Shown piece by piece: positions 38,682-47,580 of a stretch of 64,000 nucleotides of DNA (its first letter is position 1; the number at the start of each line of letters is the position of its first letter). The notes below the pieces were generated by a model, which ran no database searches, was not told the DNA's origin, and saw only the letters and a program-made list of their open reading frames with translations. The translations under genes and the position numbers were made by a program. The DNA lies in assembly GCA_002709045.1 (NCBI GenBank), contig PAPJ01000038.1:85131-149130 (forward strand). Direction: 5' to 3'. This DNA comes from Planctomycetaceae bacterium (GTDB lineage: Bacteria > Planctomycetota > Planctomycetia > Pirellulales > Pirellulaceae).

Positions 38682-41149
38682 TACTCAGACCCTGGGGGCT
38701 CGATCTTGGGTGGCACGGATTGAATAAATGCGATCAAATCCATAATCTCGTCGATACTAAACGTATCAAGCAAACCTACCGGCATACTAGAGACTGTTGA
38801 TGCCTGACGCTCATCTATCGATGCCTTGTCCAATACGTACGTCTTATCCGGTTTTAACATATTGGGAAGCAGCGTAATTTCATCTTCCATCTCTTTGATA
38901 ATCACCCCGGTAAGCACTTGGCCCGTATCGACCACGATCAGTTGAGGCTGAAATTGCTTATGAATCTGAGCGGAAGGTCGAACAACCTGCTCAAGTAATT
39001 TGGCGCCTTGGAATTTCTTGGTAATTCCTGTCAGATCTGGGCCAAGTTTGGCTCCCTTACCTTCGATGCTATGGCAGCGACTACAGGTGGCCTGTTCAAA
39101 AATCAACCGACCATTTTCGATGGATCTCGCTGCGAGATTATTTGGCGCTTCGCCAAAATAATGATGCTGCCATTTCTTGACAAACCTGCGCTGAGGTGCG
39201 GCAACATCCAAACTTGCGACATGTTCCATAATCCGCACGAACATCTGTCCATCCATGTTTCGTTCCGGATAAAGGCGTCGAAACTCATTCCATAACTGAC
39301 CAACCTTGCCACCATTTTGTCCGGGGATCTGCGCCATACGGGCATCCACATATACCTGATGCGGCTGTTTGAAATAGGCTTCAGGCATTGCTGCCTTATC
39401 GATCTTTGCAAAAAATTCTTTGCGGTCAGATACAGGTTTCGGTGCACTAGCCAGATTTCCAACATCATGCGTGCCATCGTAATATTGGGGGACAAGTTTA
39501 ATCCCGCCACCGGCTGGCAATTCTGATGGTAGTGAAATCTTAATGACTGCTCCAACGCCCCGTTCCATATGGCGGGCCGGGCCTGATGTACTGGTCCATA
39601 CATTCCCTTCATTATCAAATTCAATTTCCCGTGTATAGGAGACACGCATGGGGAGACGGTATTCAATCAGCGTTTCGGTCACCGGATCAAATCGATTGAT
39701 CGTATCATTAGCGGTTCCACAGATCCAAACAATGCCATCCCTATCTACATTCAAGGCATAGGGTGTCTGGTTTTCGGCATCTGGTAATTTGTAAACAACC
39801 CATCTCTCTTCATAGGGATCAAATTTACCAAATACGCCGGAACCAAAACCGGGAACCCAGACCATACCATCCGGGGCAACGTGTAATCTCCGCGGTCCGC
39901 GAAAAGGCGGGTTCCATTCAGTCACATCCCCATCTTGCTGGTTCGGGTCGATACGTCCTATTCGATTTCCATTTAGCTTGGAATACCAAATCATTCCGTC
40001 TTGCGGTGAATAATCAATACCATAGGGCGTGATACCTCGTGCCTCCCCCCGGCCAGCGGCTACAGCCTGGCCGGCACTCAGCAATTTATATTCCTTTACC
40101 ACGTGAGTAATCGGGTGAAGTGAGAAACAGGAATTAGACCCCGCATCGGTGTACCAAATCAAACCCTCCTTATCATTCGGATTAATGCGTAATGTATGAG
40201 GGTAACCACCACGAGGCTTCGGATACTCGGCACTGCTGTAGGTTTCAAATTGTTTTGTATGAATATCAAATCGAATCATTTGTCCTGTGGCGCACATCGT
40301 TGTCCACAGACTTCCGTCATTGGCCGTTTCGATAGAATGCGGTCCATAGGTACGCGCAGGATACTGGATACTTTCGGTCTCGCCGCTTTGCGGATCAAGA
40401 ATAATCATACGATGTTGGCTGATATTGACGGCATATACTTTACCGTCGGGCCCGATTTCCAAGTCATGAAAGGATCCCTGATGCAGCTCATCCAGTTCCC
40501 ACATCGTAATCTTAGCCGCAGTCGCCGCGCCAACTGGCGCCGCCGGGGCTTCAAACTTGGGCCATTTCGCGACGCCCTGTTCGGAATACGTGTCTCGCAA
40601 ACGTTCAACAATCGTATCCTGAGTATGCGAATAGAGACCTCCAAATCCATCCATGCGGCGAATCATCGTTTGCCAGTCCACAGGTTTCTCCGGAGTACGA
40701 AACCCTAATGTGCCGACCTGATGGCAATAAGTACAAAACATCTTAAAGTTCATCTTGTCCCGCGGGTTATCAAACTTAAGCATCCCAAAGGCACTGCTGG
40801 CCGGTCGCTGCAATTCAAGCTCCTCACCAAAGGCCCGTTCGGTTTCAATGATCAGATCTGTGGTCCCAGCATTCACGACACTGCGCCATTCATCCGACAA
40901 GCCCATTAATCGAGTACGGACTTTATGCTCCACACCACGCAATCCATCGATACTGAAGCTGCCATCTTTCTGGCTGAAGACGGAAATCCATTTACGGCGA
41001 TCATCGTCAACTGCAGAAACCATCACACCTTCAATACCTACGCCACTGGAGTCCACGATTTTGCCGGCGATGGAGGACTCATTCGCATTGAGCCACGACG
41101 GAAGCGAAAACACCAACAACAAACAGAAGGTTTTATACTTACTAGTCAT
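38681..41149 (-). CDS. Virginiamycin-B-lyase-type propeller flanked by two cytochrome c motifs
   Basis: An 822-residue exported protein (leader TFCLLLVFSLPSWLNAN). Residues about 25-70 form a carboxypeptidase-regulatory-like beta sandwich (SIAGKIVDSSGVGIEGVMV). A first heme motif CTYCH is at 139-143 in a small cytochrome-like segment. Residues about 205-540 are a beta-propeller with repeated GPDGKVYAVN, NDGSLWTT, EGLIWYTD, DGMIWYSK, DGMVWVPG, DGIVWICG and EGNVWTST motifs, the pattern of virginiamycin B lyase/streptogramin lyase-like proteins. A C-terminal cytochrome c has CSRCH at 689-693 with KLGPDLTGI and a planctomycete-type ending (VRPSAQIHKQFQP). It could bind a polymer on the propeller while passing electrons between hemes (inference). 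Its ATG overlaps the sulfatase stop (ATGA) and its stop overlaps the next start (TAATG). Confidence 0.85.
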   Translation of the reverse strand: MTSKYKTFCLLLVFSLPSWLNANESSIAGKIVDSSGVGIEGVMVSAVDDDRRKWISVFSQKDGSFSIDGLRGVEHKVRTRLMGLSDEWRSVVNAGTTDLIIETERAFGEELELQRPASSAFGMLKFDNPRDKMNFKMFCTYCHQVGTLGFRTPEKPVDWQTMIRRMDGFGGLYSHTQDTIVERLRDTYSEQGVAKWPKFEAPAAPVGAATAAKITMWELDELHQGSFHDLEIGPDGKVYAVNISQHRMIILDPQSGETESIQYPARTYGPHSIETANDGSLWTTMCATGQMIRFDIHTKQFETYSSAEYPKPRGGYPHTLRINPNDKEGLIWYTDAGSNSCFSLHPITHVVKEYKLLSAGQAVAAGRGEARGITPYGIDYSPQDGMIWYSKLNGNRIGRIDPNQQDGDVTEWNPPFRGPRRLHVAPDGMVWVPGFGSGVFGKFDPYEERWVVYKLPDAENQTPYALNVDRDGIVWICGTANDTINRFDPVTETLIEYRLPMRVSYTREIEFDNEGNVWTSTSGPARHMERGVGAVIKISLPSELPAGGGIKLVPQYYDGTHDVGNLASAPKPVSDRKEFFAKIDKAAMPEAYFKQPHQVYVDARMAQIPGQNGGKVGQLWNEFRRLYPERNMDGQMFVRIMEHVASLDVAAPQRRFVKKWQHHYFGEAPNNLAARSIENGRLIFEQATCSRCHSIEGKGAKLGPDLTGITKKFQGAKLLEQVVRPSAQIHKQFQPQLIVVDTGQVLTGVIIKEMEDEITLLPNMLKPDKTYVLDKASIDERQASTVSSMPVGLLDTFSIDEIMDLIAFIQSVPPKIEPPGSE

Positions 41150-43254
41150 TTTCCGTTATCTCCCGAGGTATCCAATACTGCCGCCTCTATAATCGCTTCC
41201 CTAAATTCATATTCAGGGAGATCTTTAAGGGAGTATATAAATGCAAGCAACTGTATTTTCTGTTGCTTGTTTAACTCTATTTGAGAATGGTTTTCGTTTT
41301 TCAATAGAGTTTCTAGACGACTGAGCGAATAATTCTTATTACGTAAGGTTGGGACTATTTCTTTGCCACCCGAACTTCGTCCGAAACCCGGCAATGCATG
41401 ACATTGAATACAACGACCCGCGGTCGATGCACCGTTACTCTGGACCGCCAATTTAAAGCCATAATAAGTGTAATGATTCATGTCCGGTGGCAGTTTAACA
41501 AGAATCCTGCCTTCCTGATTTGCCAGTCGGCTCGCAATACGCTGAGCTAAATCATCCTGAGACTCTCCCATTTTCGGAACAATCGGAATTCGGTTCACAT
41601 AGGCGAATGCATCAAAGGTAGTGCGTCGGTCTGAATCCAGTCGGTGTATTCCGGATTTGCTGTTATCTTCTCCCCAGACAGGCGCCTCTTTCAGTACGTC
41701 TTGATGCATTGATTCCATAGTTGTCCGCAGGCGTTTCGTAACTTCCGGCAATTGCTTTGCCAAATCATTTTTCTGTCTGGGATCTATAGAGATATCGAAT
41801 AATTGAACTCTGGAAATCCCCCCAAACCCTGCCTTAATTATCGGAGTCCAGCGTTCCTGAAATGTATTTAAAGTAACAAATTCGCCGCGCAACTTATTGT
41901 ATTCGGGATTTTTAAGAGGACTGTTATAACATTCGTGCCACAACTGCTGAGCATCCAATCCTTTATTTAAATACTTCTCAAGATGGACACGCATTTTCTC
42001 CATAACGGCGGCAATCGCCTCTTTATCCTTAGGATATTCCTCGCTTCGAAAACCAACCAACGAATAATTACCTTCACGGATGGCGGCGACCGGCTGGCTT
42101 AACGGTGAATGCCAGGTAAGAGGCTGGTGACGGAAAAATTCCTTATCAGAATTATTGAACAGGACACTCAGGTCAGAACCATCAATATGTAATTCTGCAG
42201 GATATTTAACATCAACAATTGAACAAATCGTTGGCAGGATATCTATTGCGGCCCCTGGTGTCGTCTCAATATGACCACCTTTGATACCGGCCGGCCAGTA
42301 AAAGATACCGGGAGTACGGATGCCACCCTCCAGCAGCGAGCCCTTACCGGCACTTAGATTTCCATTACGCTCGTGACGATAACTTCCATGATCCGACGTG
42401 TAAATAAGTAGCGTGTTTTCTAATTCGCCAATCTCTTTCAGATAGTCGACCAACCTACCAATGGCTCGATCTGTATTATCGATCGTGGCAGAATAAATAG
42501 CAGCCTGATCTGTAAGTTCACCATACTGCTCAACAATCTTCGCCGGCGCAGCCAGTGGGGCGTGAGGTTCATGAAACCACATGTTGATAAAAAATGGTTT
42601 CTCCTCGTCTCGGTGGTCGGCAAGAAACCGAATCGCTTCGTCGACGACGATTTGACAAGCATAACCGTTAATTTCACCGACTTGCTTACGGTTACGCCAG
42701 AAATTTCTTGGGTTTTTGTGAGAAGGTGCGGCATTCAGATCGGTTGCGAACCAGTAGTCAAACCCCTGTTCGTCGATCCAGGGTTTTTTCATACCGCGAA
42801 ACGGGGTTCCCAAATGCCACTTACCGACGTGAGCTGTATGATACCCTTTGGTTTTTAATAACTCGGCGATGGTGACTTCATCCAACTCAAGATGCATATT
42901 ATGGATATGATCCTGAATTACGGTATAAACTCCGGTCCTTAAATGATGCCGTCCGGTAAGCAAAGATGCCCTAGCTGGAGAACAGACCGGGGCGGCTGAA
43001 TAAAAGTGGGTAAACTTTACACCATCAGCGGCCAACTTATCCAAAACCGGTGTTTTAACGGGACCACCATAGCATCCAATATCTGCTGAACCCAGATCAT
43101 CAGCCAGCATCAACACGATATTAGGAGTAGACTGCGTTTTGCGGCCTGTATCTTCCAACGTGCTGTTGTGGTTAACAACAGTCTGGGCAGTACACAGCTT
43201 CATCGGAAGCATACCAAACGTTATAACGGCGAATATCTTACAAAGTTGGTTCAC
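41146..43254 (-). CDS. Sulfatase fused to a C-terminal cytochrome c domain
   Basis: A 702-residue exported protein. Residues about 43-520 are a type I sulfatase: NIVLMLADDLGSADIGCYGG, CSPAR at 91-95 (formylglycine site), GKWHLG near 144, YTSDHGSYRHERNGNLSAGKGSLLEGGIRTPGI. Residues about 590-690 then form a cytochrome c domain: CIQCH at 615-619 with LPGFGRSSGGKEIVPTL after it, and a terminal helix KIQLLAFIYSLKDLP. No methionine follows the heme motif; H656 (NENHSQIEL) sits where the methionine axial ligand normally lies, so bis-histidine ligation is possible. There is no stop or frameshift between the two parts. A sulfatase joined to a heme domain is not something I know as described. It begins 32 bases after the FecR-type gene. 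Confidence 0.87.
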   Translation of the reverse strand: MNQLCKIFAVITFGMLPMKLCTAQTVVNHNSTLEDTGRKTQSTPNIVLMLADDLGSADIGCYGGPVKTPVLDKLAADGVKFTHFYSAAPVCSPARASLLTGRHHLRTGVYTVIQDHIHNMHLELDEVTIAELLKTKGYHTAHVGKWHLGTPFRGMKKPWIDEQGFDYWFATDLNAAPSHKNPRNFWRNRKQVGEINGYACQIVVDEAIRFLADHRDEEKPFFINMWFHEPHAPLAAPAKIVEQYGELTDQAAIYSATIDNTDRAIGRLVDYLKEIGELENTLLIYTSDHGSYRHERNGNLSAGKGSLLEGGIRTPGIFYWPAGIKGGHIETTPGAAIDILPTICSIVDVKYPAELHIDGSDLSVLFNNSDKEFFRHQPLTWHSPLSQPVAAIREGNYSLVGFRSEEYPKDKEAIAAVMEKMRVHLEKYLNKGLDAQQLWHECYNSPLKNPEYNKLRGEFVTLNTFQERWTPIIKAGFGGISRVQLFDISIDPRQKNDLAKQLPEVTKRLRTTMESMHQDVLKEAPVWGEDNSKSGIHRLDSDRRTTFDAFAYVNRIPIVPKMGESQDDLAQRIASRLANQEGRILVKLPPDMNHYTYYGFKLAVQSNGASTAGRCIQCHALPGFGRSSGGKEIVPTLRNKNYSLSRLETLLKNENHSQIELNKQQKIQLLAFIYSLKDLPEYEFREAIIEAAVLDTSGDNGK

Positions 43255-43286
43255 TTAGTTGTTTCTGTCCTAGCATGTTCGGATAA

Positions 43287-44705
43287 CTAATTTGCTATTT
43301 CACCATGCTCCTCTTCTAACTTATCCGGCGGCAGCAACTCCACTTCGAAGATTTCCAGACCTGAAGGAGACATCGTATGGGTAAATGCCCAAACACCGTC
43401 CAATACCAGACCATCTGGGCTAGAAGCATTCTCCACCTGTCTTTCAAGCACTACAGGATCTATTATAAACTGGCTCAGACTGTAAACCGCTTCAAACCTA
43501 CCTGTTTCATCTATTTTAGATAATGGTTGCAACATATTAAGATCACCCCTAAACATCCCGGCGTGGTCTCCATTGGGATGTTTAACACGTATACCAAAAT
43601 AAACCCGAGCCTCTTCTTTTAGCCTTCCTCGAATTACAAATCTCGAGTCCGGCATCACAACAACCGGGGGACCGCCGGAGCGGTTAGCGGAAATACCAGC
43701 TAAATAGAGTGTCACCTCTGGGTTTTCTACCGGAACAAGAGGAATCGCTTTCAATGCTGCCGGGCTATCCATCCTTGCAGGGCTCCATTTCCCATAATTG
43801 CCAACCTGTCCATTTAACTCGCTTTTCCATGTGAAGACTGAGCTTGGTACGCGAACCGGTAACAAGCGTTTATCCTGATCGGACGTTACCTGATATTGTG
43901 CTTCCACGACAACCTCTTCACCGTCACTAAAACGCTTAAACCTTACCGCCCCTTCATTGACAGTAAGATCGGTAGAAGTCAAATCAGCTTCCATATTAAA
44001 TTGAGTACCAAGTACATTTAGCACCGCCGAACGCGTACTAATCACCATCGGCCTATCGTTAGGCTGGGGTGATACCTTGGCGGAAAGATGCCCCTCTCTC
44101 AAGCGAAGAACTTTCTGACCATCATCACCAAATGTTAAAAGCGAGGATCCGGATATCATGATCGTGGAACCATCGTTGAACCGCAGCTCAAACCAGGAAT
44201 CCGGGGCCAACCCCTCTATCGTACCGCCAGCCAATTCTGTTCCTACTTTAATATTTCTAACAATCTGCCCGCGATCTCCGGTCCAAATAAGGTCACCCTT
44301 GAGCCCCGTTACCCTTGCAACAGAAGAGGGGACTTGTTGATTTTGCAAATCATTCTGCAACGGAACGATATCATCAGTACGATCAAGTATTTGATAGAGC
44401 CCTACTGCGATAAAAAAACCAACGGTAACGGCAACCACAACCGCCGTGGATAATATTTTTGAATTGGTAGTTGTTTTGCGAGCAGATGCTAATCTGACGA
44501 TTTCGTCGCCCGTTAAAGTTCCAACGGCCGTTTCATCGTTCAATGCGGACCAAATCTCGGATTCCCATCTCAAAATGTCCACAAACTGCCGGCGCATTTC
44601 AGGATCGTTGTCCAAGAGCAACGCAAGCGCTTCTTTACCGTGATCATCCAGATCACCACTTAAAAAACGATCAATTAAATATTCCTGGTTACTACCGTCA
44701 CTCAT
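43287..44705 (-). CDS. FecR-type transmembrane regulator / putative anti-sigma factor
   Basis: I choose the ATG at 44705, which overlaps the sigma-factor stop in ATGA (an upstream in-frame GTG/TTG-type extension adds only about ten residues without conserved content). The protein has about 472 residues. The cytoplasmic N-terminal part (YLIDRFLSGDLDDHGKEALALLLDNDPEMRRQF) resembles the anti-sigma region of planctomycete FecR proteins. One membrane segment follows (TAVVVAVTVGFFIAVGLYQIL), then a periplasmic FecR domain with DSWFELRFNDGSTIMISGSSLLTF and VLGTQFNMEAD. The C-terminal 170 residues are a separate beta-rich region. It should hold the sigma factor until a periplasmic signal arrives (family knowledge, not shown here). 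Confidence 0.88.
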   Translation of the reverse strand: MSDGSNQEYLIDRFLSGDLDDHGKEALALLLDNDPEMRRQFVDILRWESEIWSALNDETAVGTLTGDEIVRLASARKTTTNSKILSTAVVVAVTVGFFIAVGLYQILDRTDDIVPLQNDLQNQQVPSSVARVTGLKGDLIWTGDRGQIVRNIKVGTELAGGTIEGLAPDSWFELRFNDGSTIMISGSSLLTFGDDGQKVLRLREGHLSAKVSPQPNDRPMVISTRSAVLNVLGTQFNMEADLTSTDLTVNEGAVRFKRFSDGEEVVVEAQYQVTSDQDKRLLPVRVPSSVFTWKSELNGQVGNYGKWSPARMDSPAALKAIPLVPVENPEVTLYLAGISANRSGGPPVVVMPDSRFVIRGRLKEEARVYFGIRVKHPNGDHAGMFRGDLNMLQPLSKIDETGRFEAVYSLSQFIIDPVVLERQVENASSPDGLVLDGVWAFTHTMSPSGLEIFEVELLPPDKLEEEHGEIAN

Positions 44706-45241
44706 GATCCCTGCCTTTGATTTGCCTCTACACATGACCGTATTTTTTGCTTATGTCGATACAATGATTTTCTTACCGCTTCTATCGTCATTCCAAGTTG
44801 ATCTGCAATTTGCTGGTAACCCAAACCATCTACAAACCGGGCCCTCATTACATCGCGAGCACGTTCGGAAATTCGACTTAAGCAATTACGCAATGCGAAT
44901 CTCCATGATTCCATCTCGTCACTTCGCCGCTGAGTCTGAAATTCTTCATAAGCTGCGGTGATCGCATCATCCAGTAGGCGTGAAGCGAGCGTCCGTTCCC
45001 GATGCTGTCGATCTTTTAATCTGAACACCTCAATTCGTACAATTGCCCGACACCATGCTAGTATAGAGGTACCCTCCTGAAACTGTTCGTACTTGTCGAA
45101 AATTACCAAAAATGCCTGCTGAACAACATCTTCAGCCAGCGCATATTCGCCAACCAGCGAGCGTGCATACGCAACTAACTCTACGCGAAAACCCATGGCA
45201 TCTTTAACAACGCGGTCTCGTTTATCGTTCGTTTTGGACAT
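44702..45241 (-). CDS. ECF-family RNA polymerase sigma factor
   Basis: A 179-residue sigma-70 family factor lacking regions 1 and 3. Region 2 runs from about 15 to 80 (YARSLVGEYALAEDVVQQAFLVIFDKYEQF, the D/E-rich DVVQ-AF core-binding helix, then SILAWCRAIVRIEVF). Region 4 is at about 118-168 (LSRISERARDVMRARFVDGLGYQQIADQLGMTIEAVRKSLYRHKQKI), a helix-turn-helix for the -35 element. It overlaps the FecR-type gene at ATGA, so sigma and regulator are made together. The 458-base non-coding region upstream should hold its promoter and, if it is autoregulated as most are, its own target site. It likely controls the six-gene unit. Confidence 0.93.
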   Translation of the reverse strand: MSKTNDKRDRVVKDAMGFRVELVAYARSLVGEYALAEDVVQQAFLVIFDKYEQFQEGTSILAWCRAIVRIEVFRLKDRQHRERTLASRLLDDAITAAYEEFQTQRRSDEMESWRFALRNCLSRISERARDVMRARFVDGLGYQQIADQLGMTIEAVRKSLYRHKQKIRSCVEANQRQGS

Positions 45242-45699
45242 CCAATAATTCCCGGTTGAAATGAAACCTTGCCATAGTTTTCAACAACCTTCGATTCCAT
45301 TATTTCCGTGGACGATGATATTGCGATCAATTCAGTGAATTTTCACAACTGTCTGAGTCGTATACAATTCATTAAATAATAAACCGGTCACTGCCGAGTC
45401 GGCAGCATGCTTGCACCGACCCTAACAGCGACCTACTCGGTACCGGCGTTTCGGAGTACTAGTACCAAGATATTATTAACCACTATTAACCGCCAAAAAT
45501 GGACATCCTAGAATCGTTTTTGTTAATATTTTTGTGGGTTATTCAGCAATATTAGGGCACCGAATCCCACGTTTTTGAGAATTTGTCGAATCCATTCGTC
45601 GAATCATATTTCGCTGTTTTACACCTTTTAAATACCCGTTCTTCGAGGCAAGTACTTCTAACTAAACTTTCCTTTCACAAATCCTAAGGAACCTTGCAG
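45242..45699. promoter_or_regulatory. Long divergent control region with repeated short motifs
   Basis: About 458 bases separate the sigma-factor start from the start of the peptidase-MA-like gene; no gene is apparent. Three copies of TATTAAC occur: 45474-45480, 45484-45490 (ten bases apart, one helical turn) and, inverted, 45522-45528. GTCGAATC occurs at 45585-45592 and 45598-45605, and a further CGAATC at 45561-45566. GTACTAGTAC (45456-45465) is a perfect ten-base palindrome, and CGGTACCG (45438-45445) another. These are candidate binding sites for regulators of the flanking genes; none matches a site I can name. Confidence 0.35.
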
Positions 45700-47556
45700 G
45701 TGTCTAGAGGCATTATTCAACGTACTTCACTAGCTTGGCTTTTCTGCCTGTCATTTCCACTAACAGGTCTCAATGCACAAATAACGGTGACCGGTCAAAC
45801 CATCGTCACTGGTACCGTGATATATCATTCCGGAGAGAATATTTCGATAAAGTCGGCTGATGGGGATGTTGTAAACGCTTTAATCTCAACTAACCAAACG
45901 CAACAAGTCGTGACGCTAAAAAATGGGACACGACTCAATGCCCCTCTAGACGCAAAAATCGAAGGCAAGTTCGACATCACAGATATAGACAGCGGTGACG
46001 TTCTTCAATTCGAGGGCAGCTTTAATCGACTGGGACGAACTGAGGGCAACGTAAATTCAATAACATTAATGCTTGGATCGGTACCGACTCAAATACGCCC
46101 ACTCTCAGAAACGCAAACCACAGCTAACGAGTTTCGACCATACCTTGTAACGGCAAATTACAACAAACAACTAAACGATCGCCTGCTTATCAATGTGCCT
46201 GCTAATAAATACACAAAACAGAACATTCTTTCTTTTCAGTTACATTCCAACTGCAACGTTGTTTTTGAGAGCACTGATCCAAAATTGATCCGCGGATCAA
46301 TGAAGGTAACCCGAGCCACGATTCTTGAATTGAACACAGGTGATTTTGTTGTCGAATCCATCTCCCTCCAAACCAATCGAAAACCAAAATTTGAGAACGA
46401 GTTTGATAATATTCTCCGAAAGAAATATTCACATTTAAGTACCTCGCCAATGGAACCTCGGCTCATTCGTTCTCAAAACTTCGTCTTTATGAGTGACATA
46501 TCAGAGCAGGAGGCTAAGATCCTACTGGAAAAACTGGAGACGATGCATTCTTTGCTGAGTGGATATTTCCGAGCCAAACCAAATACCGTAATTGAGGGAT
46601 TTATTGTTCAGGATATTACCAAATGGCCAGACGGTCTGCTTCAGGAACCGGCCGGAATCGCCAAGATTAAGGAACGTGCTGGAATTTGTTTTTCATCGTC
46701 GTTGGGCAATACTCGTCGCGCTGTCGTCTATTCCTTTGCCGAGCATGGAGTCGTACAGCATGAGAGTACACACGGTTTCTGTTCACTGGCATTTGGTTCC
46801 ACCGGTCCGACGTGGCTTGCCGAAGGTGTTGCAGAGTTAGGCCAATATTGGCGTCTTGGTAAGAGGCAGGTTAGCCTACCATCGCACGTGATCGATTACA
46901 TTCGCAACTCACCGCAGCGGCCGTTGCTGCAGATTGCCGTTCCGGGAAGAGTACCCGCCGGGAATTGGCAGGACTATGCCTGGCGTTGGGCGTTATGTCA
47001 TCTATTGGCCAACAATCCTAACTATGCGGCACGGTTCAGACCACTTGCCGTTTCGCTTATGCAACAAAACTCAATGGTATCGTTTGCGAATACCTACGGT
47101 GACATTGCCCCCCAAATTTCTTTTGAATATCGCTTTTTTCTTGCACACCTTCAGAATGGCTATCGTAGCGACTTATGTGCATGGCAGTGGAATCAGAAAT
47201 TCTCCCCACTTGTCGGGGAGAGGATTCGTAAAACAACCATCCAGGCCAAGTATGGCTGGCAGGCGTCACGGCTGATATTGGAGAAGGGTAAAGCGTATGA
47301 TATCGCAGCGGTCGGCAAATGGGCAGTTTCGCAGGAATCGGAAGAAATCACCGCTGGCGGAGACGAGCGTGGTAATGGGGTACTGGCGGGAGTCCTGTTT
47401 CACAACTTTACCCTCAGCGCCGAATTCGAGCTTGGTGAACGGGCAGTGTTTACTGCCCCGCAGAATGGCCAACTTTTTCTCCGCTGCAAAGAGCCCTTCG
47501 AATCTATCGCTGACAACTCCGGAGAAATCGAAGTCTACATGCGACTCATGCCGTAA
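45700..47556 (+). CDS. Exported peptidase-MA-like protein with PA-IL-like C-terminal domain
   Basis: Two close starts exist: TTG at 45694 and GTG at 45700. AAGGA at 45686-45690 is nine bases from the GTG but only three from the TTG, so I take GTG (618 residues). A signal peptide (TSLAWLFCLSFPLTGLNAQ) is followed by a beta-rich region and a zinc-protease-like domain: HESTH near residues 354-358 and PTWLAEGVAELGQYW, with the downstream glutamate near 375. The last hundred residues (AKYGWQASRLILEKGKAYDIAAVGKW, NGQLFLRCKEPF) resemble the galactose-binding PA-IL-like domain that ends many planctomycete exported proteins. It could be a surface protease acting on glycoproteins (inference). It diverges from the sigma-factor operon. 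Confidence 0.72.
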   Translation: MSRGIIQRTSLAWLFCLSFPLTGLNAQITVTGQTIVTGTVIYHSGENISIKSADGDVVNALISTNQTQQVVTLKNGTRLNAPLDAKIEGKFDITDIDSGDVLQFEGSFNRLGRTEGNVNSITLMLGSVPTQIRPLSETQTTANEFRPYLVTANYNKQLNDRLLINVPANKYTKQNILSFQLHSNCNVVFESTDPKLIRGSMKVTRATILELNTGDFVVESISLQTNRKPKFENEFDNILRKKYSHLSTSPMEPRLIRSQNFVFMSDISEQEAKILLEKLETMHSLLSGYFRAKPNTVIEGFIVQDITKWPDGLLQEPAGIAKIKERAGICFSSSLGNTRRAVVYSFAEHGVVQHESTHGFCSLAFGSTGPTWLAEGVAELGQYWRLGKRQVSLPSHVIDYIRNSPQRPLLQIAVPGRVPAGNWQDYAWRWALCHLLANNPNYAARFRPLAVSLMQQNSMVSFANTYGDIAPQISFEYRFFLAHLQNGYRSDLCAWQWNQKFSPLVGERIRKTTIQAKYGWQASRLILEKGKAYDIAAVGKWAVSQESEEITAGGDERGNGVLAGVLFHNFTLSAEFELGERAVFTAPQNGQLFLRCKEPFESIADNSGEIEVYMRLMP

Positions 47557-47562
47557 GAGATT

Positions 47563-47580
47563 TCTATCGCTGACGATAGA
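47563..47580. other. Short hairpin between convergent genes
   Basis: TCTATCG and CGATAGA form a seven-base stem with a four-base loop just after the stop of the plus-strand gene and at the stop of the minus-strand gene. No T-tract follows on either strand, so I do not call it an intrinsic terminator, but it is the only stem between these convergent genes. Confidence 0.3.

Noticed and set aside
39103..39666. A 187-codon open frame on the minus strand inside the propeller/cytochrome gene
   Set aside because: It lies in another frame of a gene with clear conserved domains and shows no family motif or ribosome-binding site.
40196..40708. A 170-codon plus-strand open frame opposite the propeller/cytochrome gene
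   Set aside because: Antisense shadow of the propeller repeats; arginine-rich, without domain or leader.
47563..47580. Intrinsic terminator between convergent genes
   Set aside because: The hairpin has no T-tract on either strand, so it is listed only as a hairpin.
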